Source: Parasitella parasitica
Lineage: Eukaryota > Mucoromycota > Mucoromycetes > Mucorales > Mucoraceae
Assembly: GCA_025201805.1 (NCBI GenBank)
Contig: MU619242.1
Coordinates: 182,938-203,192 of the forward strand
DNA length: 20,255 bases
Direction of reading: 5' to 3'
The position numbers and the translations under genes are program-made. Below the pieces are notes generated by a model. The model was not told the origin of the DNA, searched no databases, and saw only the letters and a program-made list of their open reading frames with translations. Each line of letters starts with the position of its first letter. Positions within the stretch are counted from its first letter, which is position 1. This document shows positions 8,419 to 19,428 of this stretch, in pieces.

Positions 8419-11078
8419 ATGATGGATGCCTCCCTTTGTACAGTGGTGATTCTACACCAAACTAATAGCATAAATGAACAACCCTTTCACATTATTGACC
8501 AAGAGCAACAAGAAGATTATCAGCAATTGATCAAATTAAACTTTGGTCAAGGTAATTTTATAATTTCATATATCAATGTTGTCTCTTGTACTGATGGAAA
8601 AATGAACAAAAGTGTACATACATCAAGACCCGTTAGAGGCTATCGAAAAAGTCAAACAATGTCAGAATAAGCAATCAACTTTACTTCTTGTCGATCTCGA
8701 CGCGATTCAATACAACAATAGTATAAATAGAGACGAATATATTATTCAATTCTTGCAGAATATCACACGCGATTTGAACACATTATTGCCGACCTACATA
8801 CCACTTATCGGTTAGATTTTAACCTACATTGCAAACTTTAATTGTGCATCTAACTCGTTGTATTTAGTATGCTCGAAGAATGATTCAACTAATCTTATGC
8901 TGGATTGTATTCATGCCGGTGCAACTGACTATTTATTGAAGCCATTATACCTCAATGTGATAAAGACTTTGTTCCTGGTAAATCATACAAACGAAAAATG
9001 CCTTTCTTTTTTTCTTTTTTGTGTTAATCTTTCATTTAAGAAACTACACCGATGTCAACCCGATTCGAAAATGCACGAAAACGTCAATCACAATAACGCA
9101 CCTCTTTTATTACCACAACAACAATCTCTGCCCTCTCCAACCGCTTATCAACCATTATGTGACCGAATCAATGAAATGACTTCGAAGGACACACAGTGAG
9201 TTTTTAAGATATGTTTTCTTCAAAAATGATTCAAGATTAAAATTATTTGTAGCTTATCAAAAATAATCATGGATGCGTTTGTTCCAAAAGCGACAAAAAT
9301 CACAACCAACGACACATATCCAAACATATCAAAGTAAGGCTTTATTTGTTATTGTACTAAATGTACATTTAATAATTAACCTACCCCTACGGTAAAATAG
9401 GAAAAGATCAGCGGAACTCAAATCAAGGATATCAAGTTGGGATTTCAGTCCATTTGGTTTAAATCGACATGAACTGATTCACTGCGTATATCTTGTGTTC
9501 GAACAAGTATTGACACTATCCGAGCTAAAGCATCTAGATATTAAAAAAGGTAACTAGTGTACAGAGCGGCTGGAGGACGGATTCATGCTAGACATTCAGA
9601 CGCTTCTTGTATTAGCCCAATTGTACGATTTTATCATTGACTTAGCAAGTGTCTATCATGACGAAAACCCATACCATAACTTTGCTCATGCTGTCGATGT
9701 GCTGCAGTGTCTTTTTTTTATGTTATGTGAACTCTCCGTGCTGCCATTCACGAAAAAACATAAAACCAGCAGTAAAATGAGTCGGAAACCTCAGGATTTA
9801 CTAAGGCCAAAAGATGTGTTTGCCTTGCTAATCGCTGCCATTGGACACGACGCTGCTCATCCTGGTGTAAACAATATGTTTTTGGTAAGTTTCCATGTAG
9901 GACATGCAAACTAAATTACCTCTGACCCAACGTCTTGTAGATCAACTCATCTAACCCGCTGGCCACGCTGTATAATGACCGTTCTGTCCTTGAAAGTCTG
10001 CATTCAATGACTTTATTCCAATTACTAAACAAACATGGGATTGTTCAGTCGGTTGGTGATACAAAATCTGCTGAATACAAAGGTAAATAAACAAATTTTA
10101 TCGCAAGCAAACAAACACACAAGCTAATCGATCCCTACAGAATTTAGAAAAACAGTCGTTTCAAGTATCCTGGCAACCGACATGTCATTGCATCTGGAAT
10201 ACGTTACAAAGATCAAAGAACAAGCGGCTCGAGCCAACAGCATAGACACTATGAACGAGCAACAAAAAGAATTGGAGAGAAATTTAATTTGTAGCGCATT
10301 AATCAAGTGCGCTGATATTAGCAACGTAGCTCGTCCATTCCGCTGGGGCGCCAAATGGGCAGAGCTGCTAGTCGAAGAATTTGTTTGCCAAGGCGATCTT
10401 GAAAAAGAACTGGGCATGCCCGTATTACCTATGAATGATCGTGATCAAGTCATTCTGGAAGATTCTCAAATTGGTTTTATTCGCTTTGTTGCTTTGGATT
10501 TATTTCAAAACGTGCGAGAAATTCTCTGTGACATTTCGTTTGCTGTGGATCAAATGCAGGCCAATCTCAAACAATGGGAGACACGAAAAAATACCTTGAC
10601 CGTGCATGATTCTGGCGTGGCTAATTTAATTGAGCAGGACGAGGATGATGATTTCGATGCCATGTCTAATGCAAGTACTACACACATGATGATGATTGAA
10701 ACAGGTACTTAATTTTTTTTCTGCTTGGATAATATCAATTTTAGTACAAGTAATATTTTCTAATATATGGATATCGTAGGCAGCAAGAGATCAAGCAGTA
10801 GTCTAGACTTCAGTCCTCATTCTCCAAATGATGTGAAAAGATTATCAATAGAAAAAAAAACCGTATATCATAACGGACACCATCACATTATGCCCACAAC
10901 AACGGTACCAACATCCTCTTCGATACACTACGATCAAATTCACTTGGATGATCATGATGAGCATGACGAGCATGATAATATGACCTCTACCGTACCTAAA
11001 TACAACGGCCCTTCGTTAAACCGCCAACAAAGAGGAGATCCCGCTAATCCAGTTTATTGTCAGTGCTCTATTCAATGA
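8419..11078 (+). CDS. PDE2: class I cyclic nucleotide phosphodiesterase with receiver-like N-terminus
   Basis: Ten exons: 8419-8551, 8613-8810, 8868-8977, 9041-9195, 9253-9333, 9401-9549, 9616-9884, 9941-10082, 10141-10704 and 10780-11078; 699 residues. Residues 7-147 resemble a response-regulator receiver: LLLVDLD with D72 at the phospho-acceptor position, LIVCSKND as strand 4, and GATDYLLKPL with K135-P136. The paired acidic residues expected after strand 1 are absent. The catalytic domain covers about 230-580: NPYHNFAHAVDV (293-304), GHDAAHPGVNN (352-362), ADISN (470-474) and QIGF (522-525). H300, H353, D354 and D471 are the predicted metal ligands and Q522 the purine-clamp Gln. The enzyme should hydrolyse cAMP, opposing PKA. 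ADISNV replaces the usual ADISNP. The 66-nt intron 9550-9615 is a multiple of three and carries an in-frame TAG. The C-tail is low complexity and His/Asp-rich. A second ATG at 8422 could equally be the start. Confidence 0.92.
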
Positions 11079-11650
11079 TATTTGTCTCTTCCGTTTCTCT
11101 GTACATAGATTTGCTTATATCTCAGTGATATTTGTTTACCTTTATATTTTATTATAGATTTTATATTTACTACGTATAAATTTCCTTGCTTGTTGATAAA
11201 AGCATTTTTTTGCGATTATTCTTTCACTTGCATCACTATATTTTCTTTTTTTCACTAGTGGTACTAAATAAGGAAAAGACTATGTCTATGTGTGTTCAGA
11301 CAGAGGCGGTATCAGTACATTAAAGAAGACTAGGTTTTCTTGTAAGAAAAAGAAAAATATGTTTATTTGCCATGTCAGGCCAACTTGTGTATGTTTCAAC
11401 ATCATTGAGTGTTAACGTTTGTCAAGGAGCGTGAGTGCGTGAAAATAACATAGGGTATATAGTATTTATAAATACTGTCTAGAGACAGTTGCTGATAAAG
11501 AGGGTTAGGCATAGGGCATATATAAAAGGGGGTTCATTACATGGTTAATACGAAGAAAGATAACATAATACATGGTGCGAGGGGGGGGGGGGAAATAAAA
11601 GGATTATTTACACGAATGATGCTCTATGCCGAACAACGAAATGCGTCCAG
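11079..11650. other. convergent 3' intergenic region
   Basis: 572 bp between the stops of the phosphodiesterase (plus) and the CSL gene (minus). It holds both 3' ends, AT-rich sequence and an uninterrupted run of 12 G residues at 11581-11592 (12 C on the strand sense of the CSL transcript). I see no gene here. Confidence 0.55.
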
Positions 11651-14600
11651 CTATATCAGATAAGTTTTGTTTGTCTTACATACAGTGCCATCTCCTCTGA
11701 CCAACAAGATTGGTATTTGGTCATATGTATGCTTTGTTGGTAACAGCTCACCCTTTGATGGCACTCGACAAACAATCAATTCTCGGCTTTTGTATTCCAC
11801 ATTTGTCGCTTTGATGTCACCAAACCATATTTGCAAATCACGAGAGAAGTTTTCACCATGCAGACTTAATTGCAATTGGTCTTTGTTTTCAAGAGATGGT
11901 TTGGTAACCATATGTAACAACGTAGGAAAAGGTGCTGATGTTGGGGTATTGTTTGTTACATTTGATAAACAAGACACATTAGCTATATTGCTGTCATCTT
12001 GCAAGGCGCCCTCACTGGTTAACAAAAAGGTGTAAGTTGCACAATCTGTATAAAAGGTAAGCTTTTCTTGTCCAATATCAAAAAATAGCACGTTCTAACC
12101 TGTTCCAACAATCGTCCAAACCGCCACATCGGAAACATCCTCATACCAATATGCACCCAAGCTATTTACTGCTTGATTTTGAGCCGAAGATCGTCTGCCA
12201 CCTAATCCAGTGTTTGTAGAACTATTGCTGCTGGTGCTTGATTTACGTGAAATTCCTTGGTGGTGATGTTGAGAACTTGATTTCGCTGGGAGTGCCATTG
12301 AAGGGATGTTGCTATGCAACAAATAGTCATCATTTAGACTGTTTACGCGTCGTCGAGGATCATTCATGATATCATTGGCATCAAATAAGGCTTTACTGTT
12401 GGCTTCTCTTAAGGAAGACGGATCTGTAGAAACCCTTCGTTTGCGGACAATTTTACCTCCTGCTTCTTGCGAGGTGATATTAAACACGGCATCAATGTCG
12501 TCCCATTGATGAGCAAGATTGGTGTTACTGCCACTGCTGGCTTTAGGGTTTCTCATCACAGGAACAATAGGCCTTCTTGTGTCTGTTGTTTTATGCATCC
12601 CAACCATGTCGTTCAGACAGGCAAGATAGTTAATTGGACTACATGTTCGAGGCAACATGATGGAAGGGGTTGATACTGATTGCTTTTGTTGCTGCTGCTG
12701 CTGCTGAGGATCGTGTACAATCTGAAGCGCTACCTTGTGTAACTGTGAAACAGGGTCACCGAGTACCTCATCGCCATACTCTCCACCACCCATCTGGCTG
12801 AGATTATCTGTAGTCTGTGCTCCACCAAAGACTGTGGATGCTTTATCAACTTTGCGGATAATCATGACTGGACTCACAAGGCCTGTAGTCAAACACTGTA
12901 ACACCACATGCTGGTTATAATGGATAGGGATCAGTTGGTTTGACTTGTTTCTCAGTGCAATGGCTGGAGGCGGTGGGTAAGGAATGTTTCGGGTGAATGC
13001 ACTGCGCCCAATATAGTCTTCGGGCGTGTCGCTTTCTTTCACGTCGCCTGCAGATCGATTCGTATCTACCAACCAGATGATAAAGGGATCCCAGCAAGTG
13101 GTTCGGGCCACAAAGCATGTACCTTCTCCAGGCACACCTCCCCGAAAAGGTTGCCCTGGAAACGAAAACGACGAGGATGATGAAACGCCTAGATACTTTG
13201 TAGAAACTGTTTGAGATCGGATACGGTTGAACAGAGACACGGTGGTTCCATGATGAATGCACACTACGTGACATGGATTAGATTTGCTTTCAACTGCACT
13301 CTGTATATCGAACTTACGCTCCATATTTTTGACGCTCTGTCTCTTTTTAGAGGGCTTACTGATCACCTTGATGCCCTTTGAGGTTAATGCTCCCATGTGC
13401 GTTCCATTCGCAAGATAAATGCGGATCAAGCCTTCTACTCTTTTGCGCTTTTCGTCAGCGTCGTTAATATACAAGTGCTTGGAGACGCATCTACCAGCAG
13501 CCAGGAGCTCCTGAGTGTGATTCTGATACCAGTCGATACTGCTACTACGAGATTCTGCAGAGCTACGGAACCGGCTTGGATGCTGCTGCTGAGGCTGTTC
13601 GGCGGTTGATCCCGTGGATGTGGACGTCGTGGACGTGGATGGAGAGGCAGTTTGCTGAGGTTTTACGTGTCCTGTTTGTCCAACTGTGACACCAGATACA
13701 GTGTACCATTCGATTTGGCCTGATTGAGTAGCAGTTTCACCAGAAATGGACACGGTAATCTTGGGTGGGCAAAGCTCACGTCCACTGGGTGTCTTCAACA
13801 CTTCATTGCTACTACCAGCGTCTGATATGTTGAGTTTCTGAGACGGTGCGGTCCACCAGTTCTTGCCTACCAAAATGGCTGTTGGTGGAGGGCACAAGAA
13901 TCTAGGTAAAAAGTTTGTATATACGCACCTATCATTGTCTATGCATATGGTGCTTACCTCTTTTCTGTGCCGTAACTCTTTTGAGCAACTTTGCTTGACA
14001 GTATGATGACAGTGCGTTCTTTTTCTGAATAGCGATTTGATAAATAATTTCTTATAATGGGCTTCATTCTGGTTTCGTTCACGGCATGTTGCTGCAACAG
14101 TTTAGCATTCAGTGAGTGCTGGCGGTGATGGTCAGCAAACCGATTGCTGTCATCAAAGCAGCTGATGCTGGCAGCGTTTTCGGCAACAGTCGTGTTCGGC
14201 GGTGGAGGCGACGGGTTTGAAGAAGTAGTTGATATAGATGACGATAAAATGCCAGTGGCTACCAAAGTTGGGGCAGCCTGATTATGCCTATGCAGGCCTG
14301 GAATTGGCGAAGATGGCGTAGAAGTGAGGTTTTGATGAAATGGCGTCGATGATTGGGCTGTATCAGAGGTAGACATCATGTCGTCCTGCTGAGATACCAA
14401 TGATCTTTCAGACATCTAACCGTAAACGTTGAGTATAAATATATCATTGCGCAGAACAAACCTACCATAAGCGGATCGTGCCTTATCCCTTGTGGTGAGG
14501 AAGAAGACACATGCCACTCGCTGTTGTGAGTCTGGCGATGAAAAGGGAAGTCAGAGGTATGATACGATTCATTGTCGGTCTCTTGCAAAGATTCCAAGAA

Positions 14601-15389
14601 CCCAGGTGTGAAGAATCCTGGTGTACCACTACCGTTGTTTGAATAGCTGCTTTGCTGTGCATTTGCTGTACCACCAACACTATTGCTCCAGGACTGGATC
14701 AATTGACTCTGCTGGTGCAAATTGGCAGTACTCAAATCGGTTAAATGCAGATCATTTGGTTCATCTACAAAGCTGTAGCTGCTTGGTGTTGGCGTCTGCA
14801 CTGATGCTGAAGTAGTGGAGGTTGCAGTGGTAAATTGATCGAGATTCAACATTTGGTGAATTTCGGACAGCCTTTGATTTTCTCCCACGCCGCTGTTGCC
14901 ACCACCTGTTTTATTAGATATATCATTGCAGCCATCATGAATTACATACGAATTAGAGACATCATAGGCGGATGGCTGTTGCGGATCGGACATGTTGAAA
15001 TCCGGCTGCATTAATGTAGAGATGGAGTGCTGTGGCAATGGGTGATGGTGGCTCCAAGACGATATATCAGATGACGCTTGCATGTTTGCTTCACTGTTAA
15101 AATTTATGACCAAGGAGGAGGCATCGGACGTAGCAGCTTGCATTTGTGGCTGCTGCTGATGGTGAGGAGGTGTTTGTTGATGCCATTGCTGCTGTTCATG
15201 CTGATTCGAAGCGTAATAAGAAGACAACTCCAAGTGATAGGCGGCACTATGCGGCGGATACTGAGGCTCCTCTTGTTTTCTTTTACGTGATGTAGGAGAT
15301 TCAGGTGAACCGTTGATTGCATTTTCATAAAACGCATTGTTGTTCAATGATGAATCGTTCGTTTGATGATGCGTAGCCATGATTGGCAT
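11651..15389 (-). CDS. CSL: CSL-family transcription factor (CBF1/Su(H)/LAG-1)
   Basis: Four exons on the minus strand: 15389-14466, 14415-13958, 13901-12100 and 12045-11651; introns are 50, 56 and 54 nt; 1192 residues. Residues 1-425 are low complexity (Gln, Ser, His, Asn). The N-terminal Rel-like domain starts near 430: KVAQKSYGTEKRFLCPPP at 450-467, formed across intron 2. The beta-trefoil domain includes ISKPSKKRQSVKN (641-653), FNRIRSQTVSTKYL (685-698), IIRKVDK (808-814) and DPVSQLHK (843-850). WTIVGTD (1056-1062), formed across intron 3, leads into the C-terminal IPT/Rel-like domain, with LHGENFSRDLQIWFGD and LLVRGDG. These blocks match metazoan CSL closely. Long insertions separate them: a Ser/Thr/Gln loop in the N-terminal domain, a Ser/Gly/Pro insert after STKYL, and about 200 residues with poly-Gln after DPVSQLHK. 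Fungi lack Notch; S. pombe Cbf11 and Cbf12 bind the CSL site and affect adhesion, lipid metabolism and cell cycle. The long N-terminus is more like Cbf12, an inference. A second ATG at 15380 is possible. Confidence 0.95.
12688..12707 (-). repeat. CAG/CTG triplet repeat encoding poly-Gln in CSL
   Basis: A short tract of glutamine codons, mostly CAG, on the minus strand encodes a run of seven or more Gln in the loop after DPVSQLHK of the CSL protein. It lies in a long, poorly conserved insert, so length variation between strains is plausible. Confidence 0.8.
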
Positions 15390-18300
15390 TTTTTTTTCTT
15401 TTTTTGCTGTTATAACCTCTCACGATGTCTGTGTGAGAGAAAGGTAAAGAAAGAAGAAGAAGCACAAGAAAGAGACACAAAAATCAAGCTTTAACCTTTG
15501 TGTTCACTCCAAAAAAGTGCGGGGTAAATCAAATCGAGGTGTTTAAATATCTTTTTGCAGAGCATGTATCATCGTTGTATACATAAAGCGCAAACGCGCA
15601 CATAGCTCCTAGCCTCTTTCTTTTTTTTTTTTCTGATAGTTAATGTATAGAATGACATAACTAACCTTATTATAATGTAACCATAATAATTTGTACCTAT
15701 TTGCTGCATATCATTGTGATGTAAACAGCCAATGTTTTCTTTTTCGTACAAGCTTATCTGGCCAAATAAGGATTGCTTGTAATAACAAGGTCATATGTTA
15801 TCAGGTACACTCCTCCACCCTATTAAAAAGGATTAATCGTACAACAGAACCACTATTCTACCCATACAGGATCGTCTTGGCTTCTTTGGCGTTATCCACC
15901 ATTATTACTTTTTGATCTAATTCATTTGTTGCGCGACATTGGACATACCTAATGTGCCTAAATCAAGACTTCCCTCTTTCTTATCCGGGTGCGGTGTGCG
16001 CGAATAAAAATATCAACAATTAGTATATATAATTCAAAGTATTCAGTGAAACATACAAATATGGCGTTAGTGCTCGGCTGGTCCTACCAATATAACCATC
16101 CATCTCTATTTGAAGCCAATGGCAATGCGTTTAATGCAAGTATAAATATTATATTTAATAGAGTCTATACCTTGAAGATGTCTGGAGAATTTCAAAAACG
16201 CTCTTCTTTTGTATATAATAGTATTTGTTTGCCCATATTCATGTGATATCTATGAAGAGAAAATAACACCAGGTTGTTGGCATGGCAACAAAAGAATCAG
16301 TTTTGACAAGCTGGCTTTTCAATTGGACCCGAATAAGGAAGTATAAAAGATGATGATCTGTGTGCGTGCTTTAATGAAACTCAGGTGAGCTTATTGCTCG
16401 ATTCCTCCAACAAAAATCTCTCTTTCCAAAATAAAAGCCTTCATCACTTGACTCATAACAGATTATAATGTTATTCACCCACGCACAAACAAAGAGCTTA
16501 TAATTTTACCCTTTTTGTTACCATTATTATTATTATTATCCTGCCTCAAAGAACGAGAAAGAGACTCGTTCTGCTATATTGAAAAACTACTCGCTCGTTT
16601 ACATAATAATAATAAAAAGAATTTATCATCTGTATGTATGTACAAAAATAAAAATGCTCTTGTGATCAAAAGTACAGGTATCTTTTCTTTCTATTTCAGT
16701 TAACAACTCTAAAAAAAAAAAGTGCGTAAATCATGGCTAACACAAAACAAAACTTTAATTATTTATTTAAACAAGCTTTGTGCTTGTGTCTAAATCCAAA
16801 AAGTGTAAAAAAAAGAGAGACATGGCCTTCTATTGTACTGGCTGGTACCAAAGAGATCGATCACCCTCGGCTCTCTTGACATAAATAGGTTCTTGATTCC
16901 ACTGACATACTGCATGGTTGTATGATAAGTATGTTTTGGTAGGTTAATAACATGACATATTTTCAGCGGGAACCATTTACATTATAATGCTTGTGCCTTT
17001 TAGTATGCCATGTGTATTTGCAAAGTAGCACCACGCTAAATGAAAATCAGATTTGAGGAATAGCAGACATCTGCATCAATGCTTATGGTCACTGCATTGT
17101 GATAAGAGTCCCAGCAGTTAGGAAGCAAACATTTTTATCTATTTCACAGCATTAGATAAACTGCTTTATTGGCGCATATTCTTTAATTTACTACTGGAAT
17201 AAACCAAGTATTTAATATAAATATATACCCCCGTTATCATAATTTTACCTTGATCGTCAACAAGAGTATGGCATGTCTCATTACTATTATAAAATAGCTC
17301 AGCAACAATCTTCCATACATTAGTTAGCATCACAAACGCGAGGAAGCACTGGAAATGCTAATGGTGTACATGTCAATTCATGGAAATAATTTCAATGCAT
17401 TCTATAATATAAGTTTGGGCTGCATAATACTGTTTACACATGTTTAGATATCGATTAATTTGAAAAGATCTGTATGTCATTATTTCCATTGCATAAAATG
17501 CAACTGCCATGCTACATACTATTTATTCCGTCTCATGGATACTTACATGTTACGTTTAATCATCGTATGATCATTTATCATGCTTACTGTAGCATCGGTA
17601 CCCCTGGTTGCATAATAAACCCAATATCTGGTTACATTCTAGCAACACAAATAATTTACTATACTTGGGATAAAATACACATAATGAAGATCCAATTCTC
17701 TAGCGCATGTGCCAGTTTGATATGAATTAATGTATTATTTTTATAGATTTTGATTTTTTTAAAGAAAACAAAGGGGTATTTCAAAGATTATAGACCTGAG
17801 AGACGTTGATGCAGGTAGGGCTTTCAATAGAAAAAATGTAAAATCAAGATATCTATCCTATTAAACAGCTTACTTTGTCCTTGTTTACCCTAGTGAGAAA
17901 TCAGCTTTATTTGTAAAATGTTCGAGTGCAAATGAGAGCTAGCATTTTAATGGAGTATTCCTGTATTCATTCAATTCATTTAAATCAGTTGTCATGACAA
18001 CCGTACCTGATACGTCCTAAGGTTAAATGTCGCCGGTAATTTCACAACAAATAAAACTAATCATGAAATGTGTTGCATAATAAACCATCTACTTAATCTA
18101 AATTATGAAGCTGAAATTTTTGATGAATGATTGGTTAAATATGAATATGACGATATTTGCATGCCTTACTCTGCATTTGGCATATAGTCGATAATATCCC
18201 AACTTTATTAGTATTATGATCCGCCCTACCTACTTCGATAAACGCCAAATAAAAATAGATAATTTGCTCAGATATTATCACATAAAACCATTTACTTACC

Positions 18301-19428
18301 ACATGTGCTGCTCACCACATTTTCCAGGTGTTCATACTTCTTGCTGTTTTCCCATACATTGCCAGTGAGCAATCATTTCCAATTAAAGAGCACAAATGAG
18401 CCACATAACAACAACTTGATATTTTGAATCGATAGTTGAGATGCTGAAGGATATGGCTAGAAAAATCATTTTTATGTAACTTTGTGTTTGTTCGAAATTA
18501 ATACCATCTCCAATCTGTAAAATCTTATGTTATAGAGAAAGATTCATTGAAACGTCTCAATTGCATTCTGACAGATTCTATGCGATATTGGCATGAGAAT
18601 TTTATGGAAAATCTTTATTGCTATTATAACTAAATCTGAATAGCTGTTGTTGTATTAGTTTATCGAGAATATGTGCAGAAAACTAGAACGGATTTTTAGA
18701 GCATGTCAGAACTTAACATTGATAGATCCTTGATTTCACAGAGAGCACATAGCCAAAAGAGTCTTTCAAAGCTGTCAGATCAAGAAAAGCTGTACTAAGT
18801 CGTACCACTCACAAACTTCCAATGTAAATAAGCTGCTGATAATAAGAAATGTATCCATTCTCCCATAATATGAAATACTTTGATTTGCTTTTCTCAATAT
18901 CTGAAAATGACGGCCACATTGAATACGGCTCTCCTTCAATACCGTAAAGGCATTTTAAAATTGGTTTTGAACACAAAGATTAAACAACTATTTGTCATTC
19001 TAATGAGTTTTTGAGCTGTTCTTTTAGACATGAAGCTGCTTCGTTGCAACAACTACCAAGTTGACAGTTCGTATAGAGGTGCAATCAATCCCCTGCGTCA
19101 CTATAGGCATCTCTCTCGTGACTCTTTTACATTAACGTTGCGAAATGCTGGTCAATTTGTATTTCCAACCCTTGAATCGGGGCTATCCCCGTCTTTTTCT
19201 TTCAAGAATATATTTTACAGCCTTTGCTTTCTTACCCCCTCCCTTTAATACAAGAACTTGTTAAATATGGTAAAATAAAACAATTCAATCCTGACCGACT
19301 GATTCAGATGAAAAACGTAAAGGCTCGTCCACTTGGGATCTGAAGTTTTTCACATGAATGTGTCACCAAGGGTTATCAAATCTAACATTTCATAATTTTT
19401 TTGATAGCTTCGTTTTTCTTCAAAGTTA
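15390..19428. other. about 4 kb without a supported gene; CSL upstream region and bL12m promoter
   Basis: The right end of CSL and the start of bL12m are separated by a long AT-rich stretch. Close to CSL it has a 7-bp inverted repeat (CTCTCAC at 15417-15423, GTGAGAG at 15433-15439) and purine-rich sequence. An RFX X-box-like palindrome lies at 16276-16289. Between about 16830 and 19170 the minus strand has several short protein-like open stretches, some followed by good GTAAGT or GTAAGC donors (for example at 18299), but no assembled model and no recognised domain. Plus-strand frames of 60-85 codons (15691-15915, 15989-16246, 17474-17725, 19030-19248) lack recognisable features. No tRNA, rRNA or U6-like sequence was noticed. 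Confidence 0.5.
16276..16289. promoter_or_regulatory. RFX X-box-like palindrome
   Basis: The sequence reads GTTGGCATGGCAAC, one base away from the RFX palindrome GTTGCCATGGCAAC; the right half-site is perfect. It lies about 890 bp upstream of the CSL start codon. Fungal RFX proteins (Crt1/Rfx1 in yeast, Sak1 in S. pombe) bind such sites. Which gene it serves, if any, is unknown. Confidence 0.4.

Noticed and set aside
9550-9564. A 15-nt intron (GTAACTAGTGTACAG) in the phosphodiesterase
   Set aside because: It would keep the frame, but leaves about 17 residues that do not fit the family between LDIKK and QLYDF. The 66-nt intron ending at 9615 uses a better TTGTATTAG acceptor and restores the expected spacing.
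13397-13609. Plus-strand open frames inside the CSL gene (also 12467-12673, 15078-15290)
   Set aside because: They are antisense to clearly conserved CSL exons and have no features of their own.
15989-16246. Plus-strand 85-codon frame
   Set aside because: No recognisable domain, no convincing leader or introns; likely chance.
16734-16880. Short plus-strand open frame starting MANTKQNF
   Set aside because: About 48 codons, low-complexity, no homology recognised, and overlaps a minus-strand open stretch of equal merit.
17474-17725. Plus-strand 83-codon frame
   Set aside because: Length is expected by chance in AT-rich DNA; composition is Ile/Tyr/His-rich with no domain or splice context.
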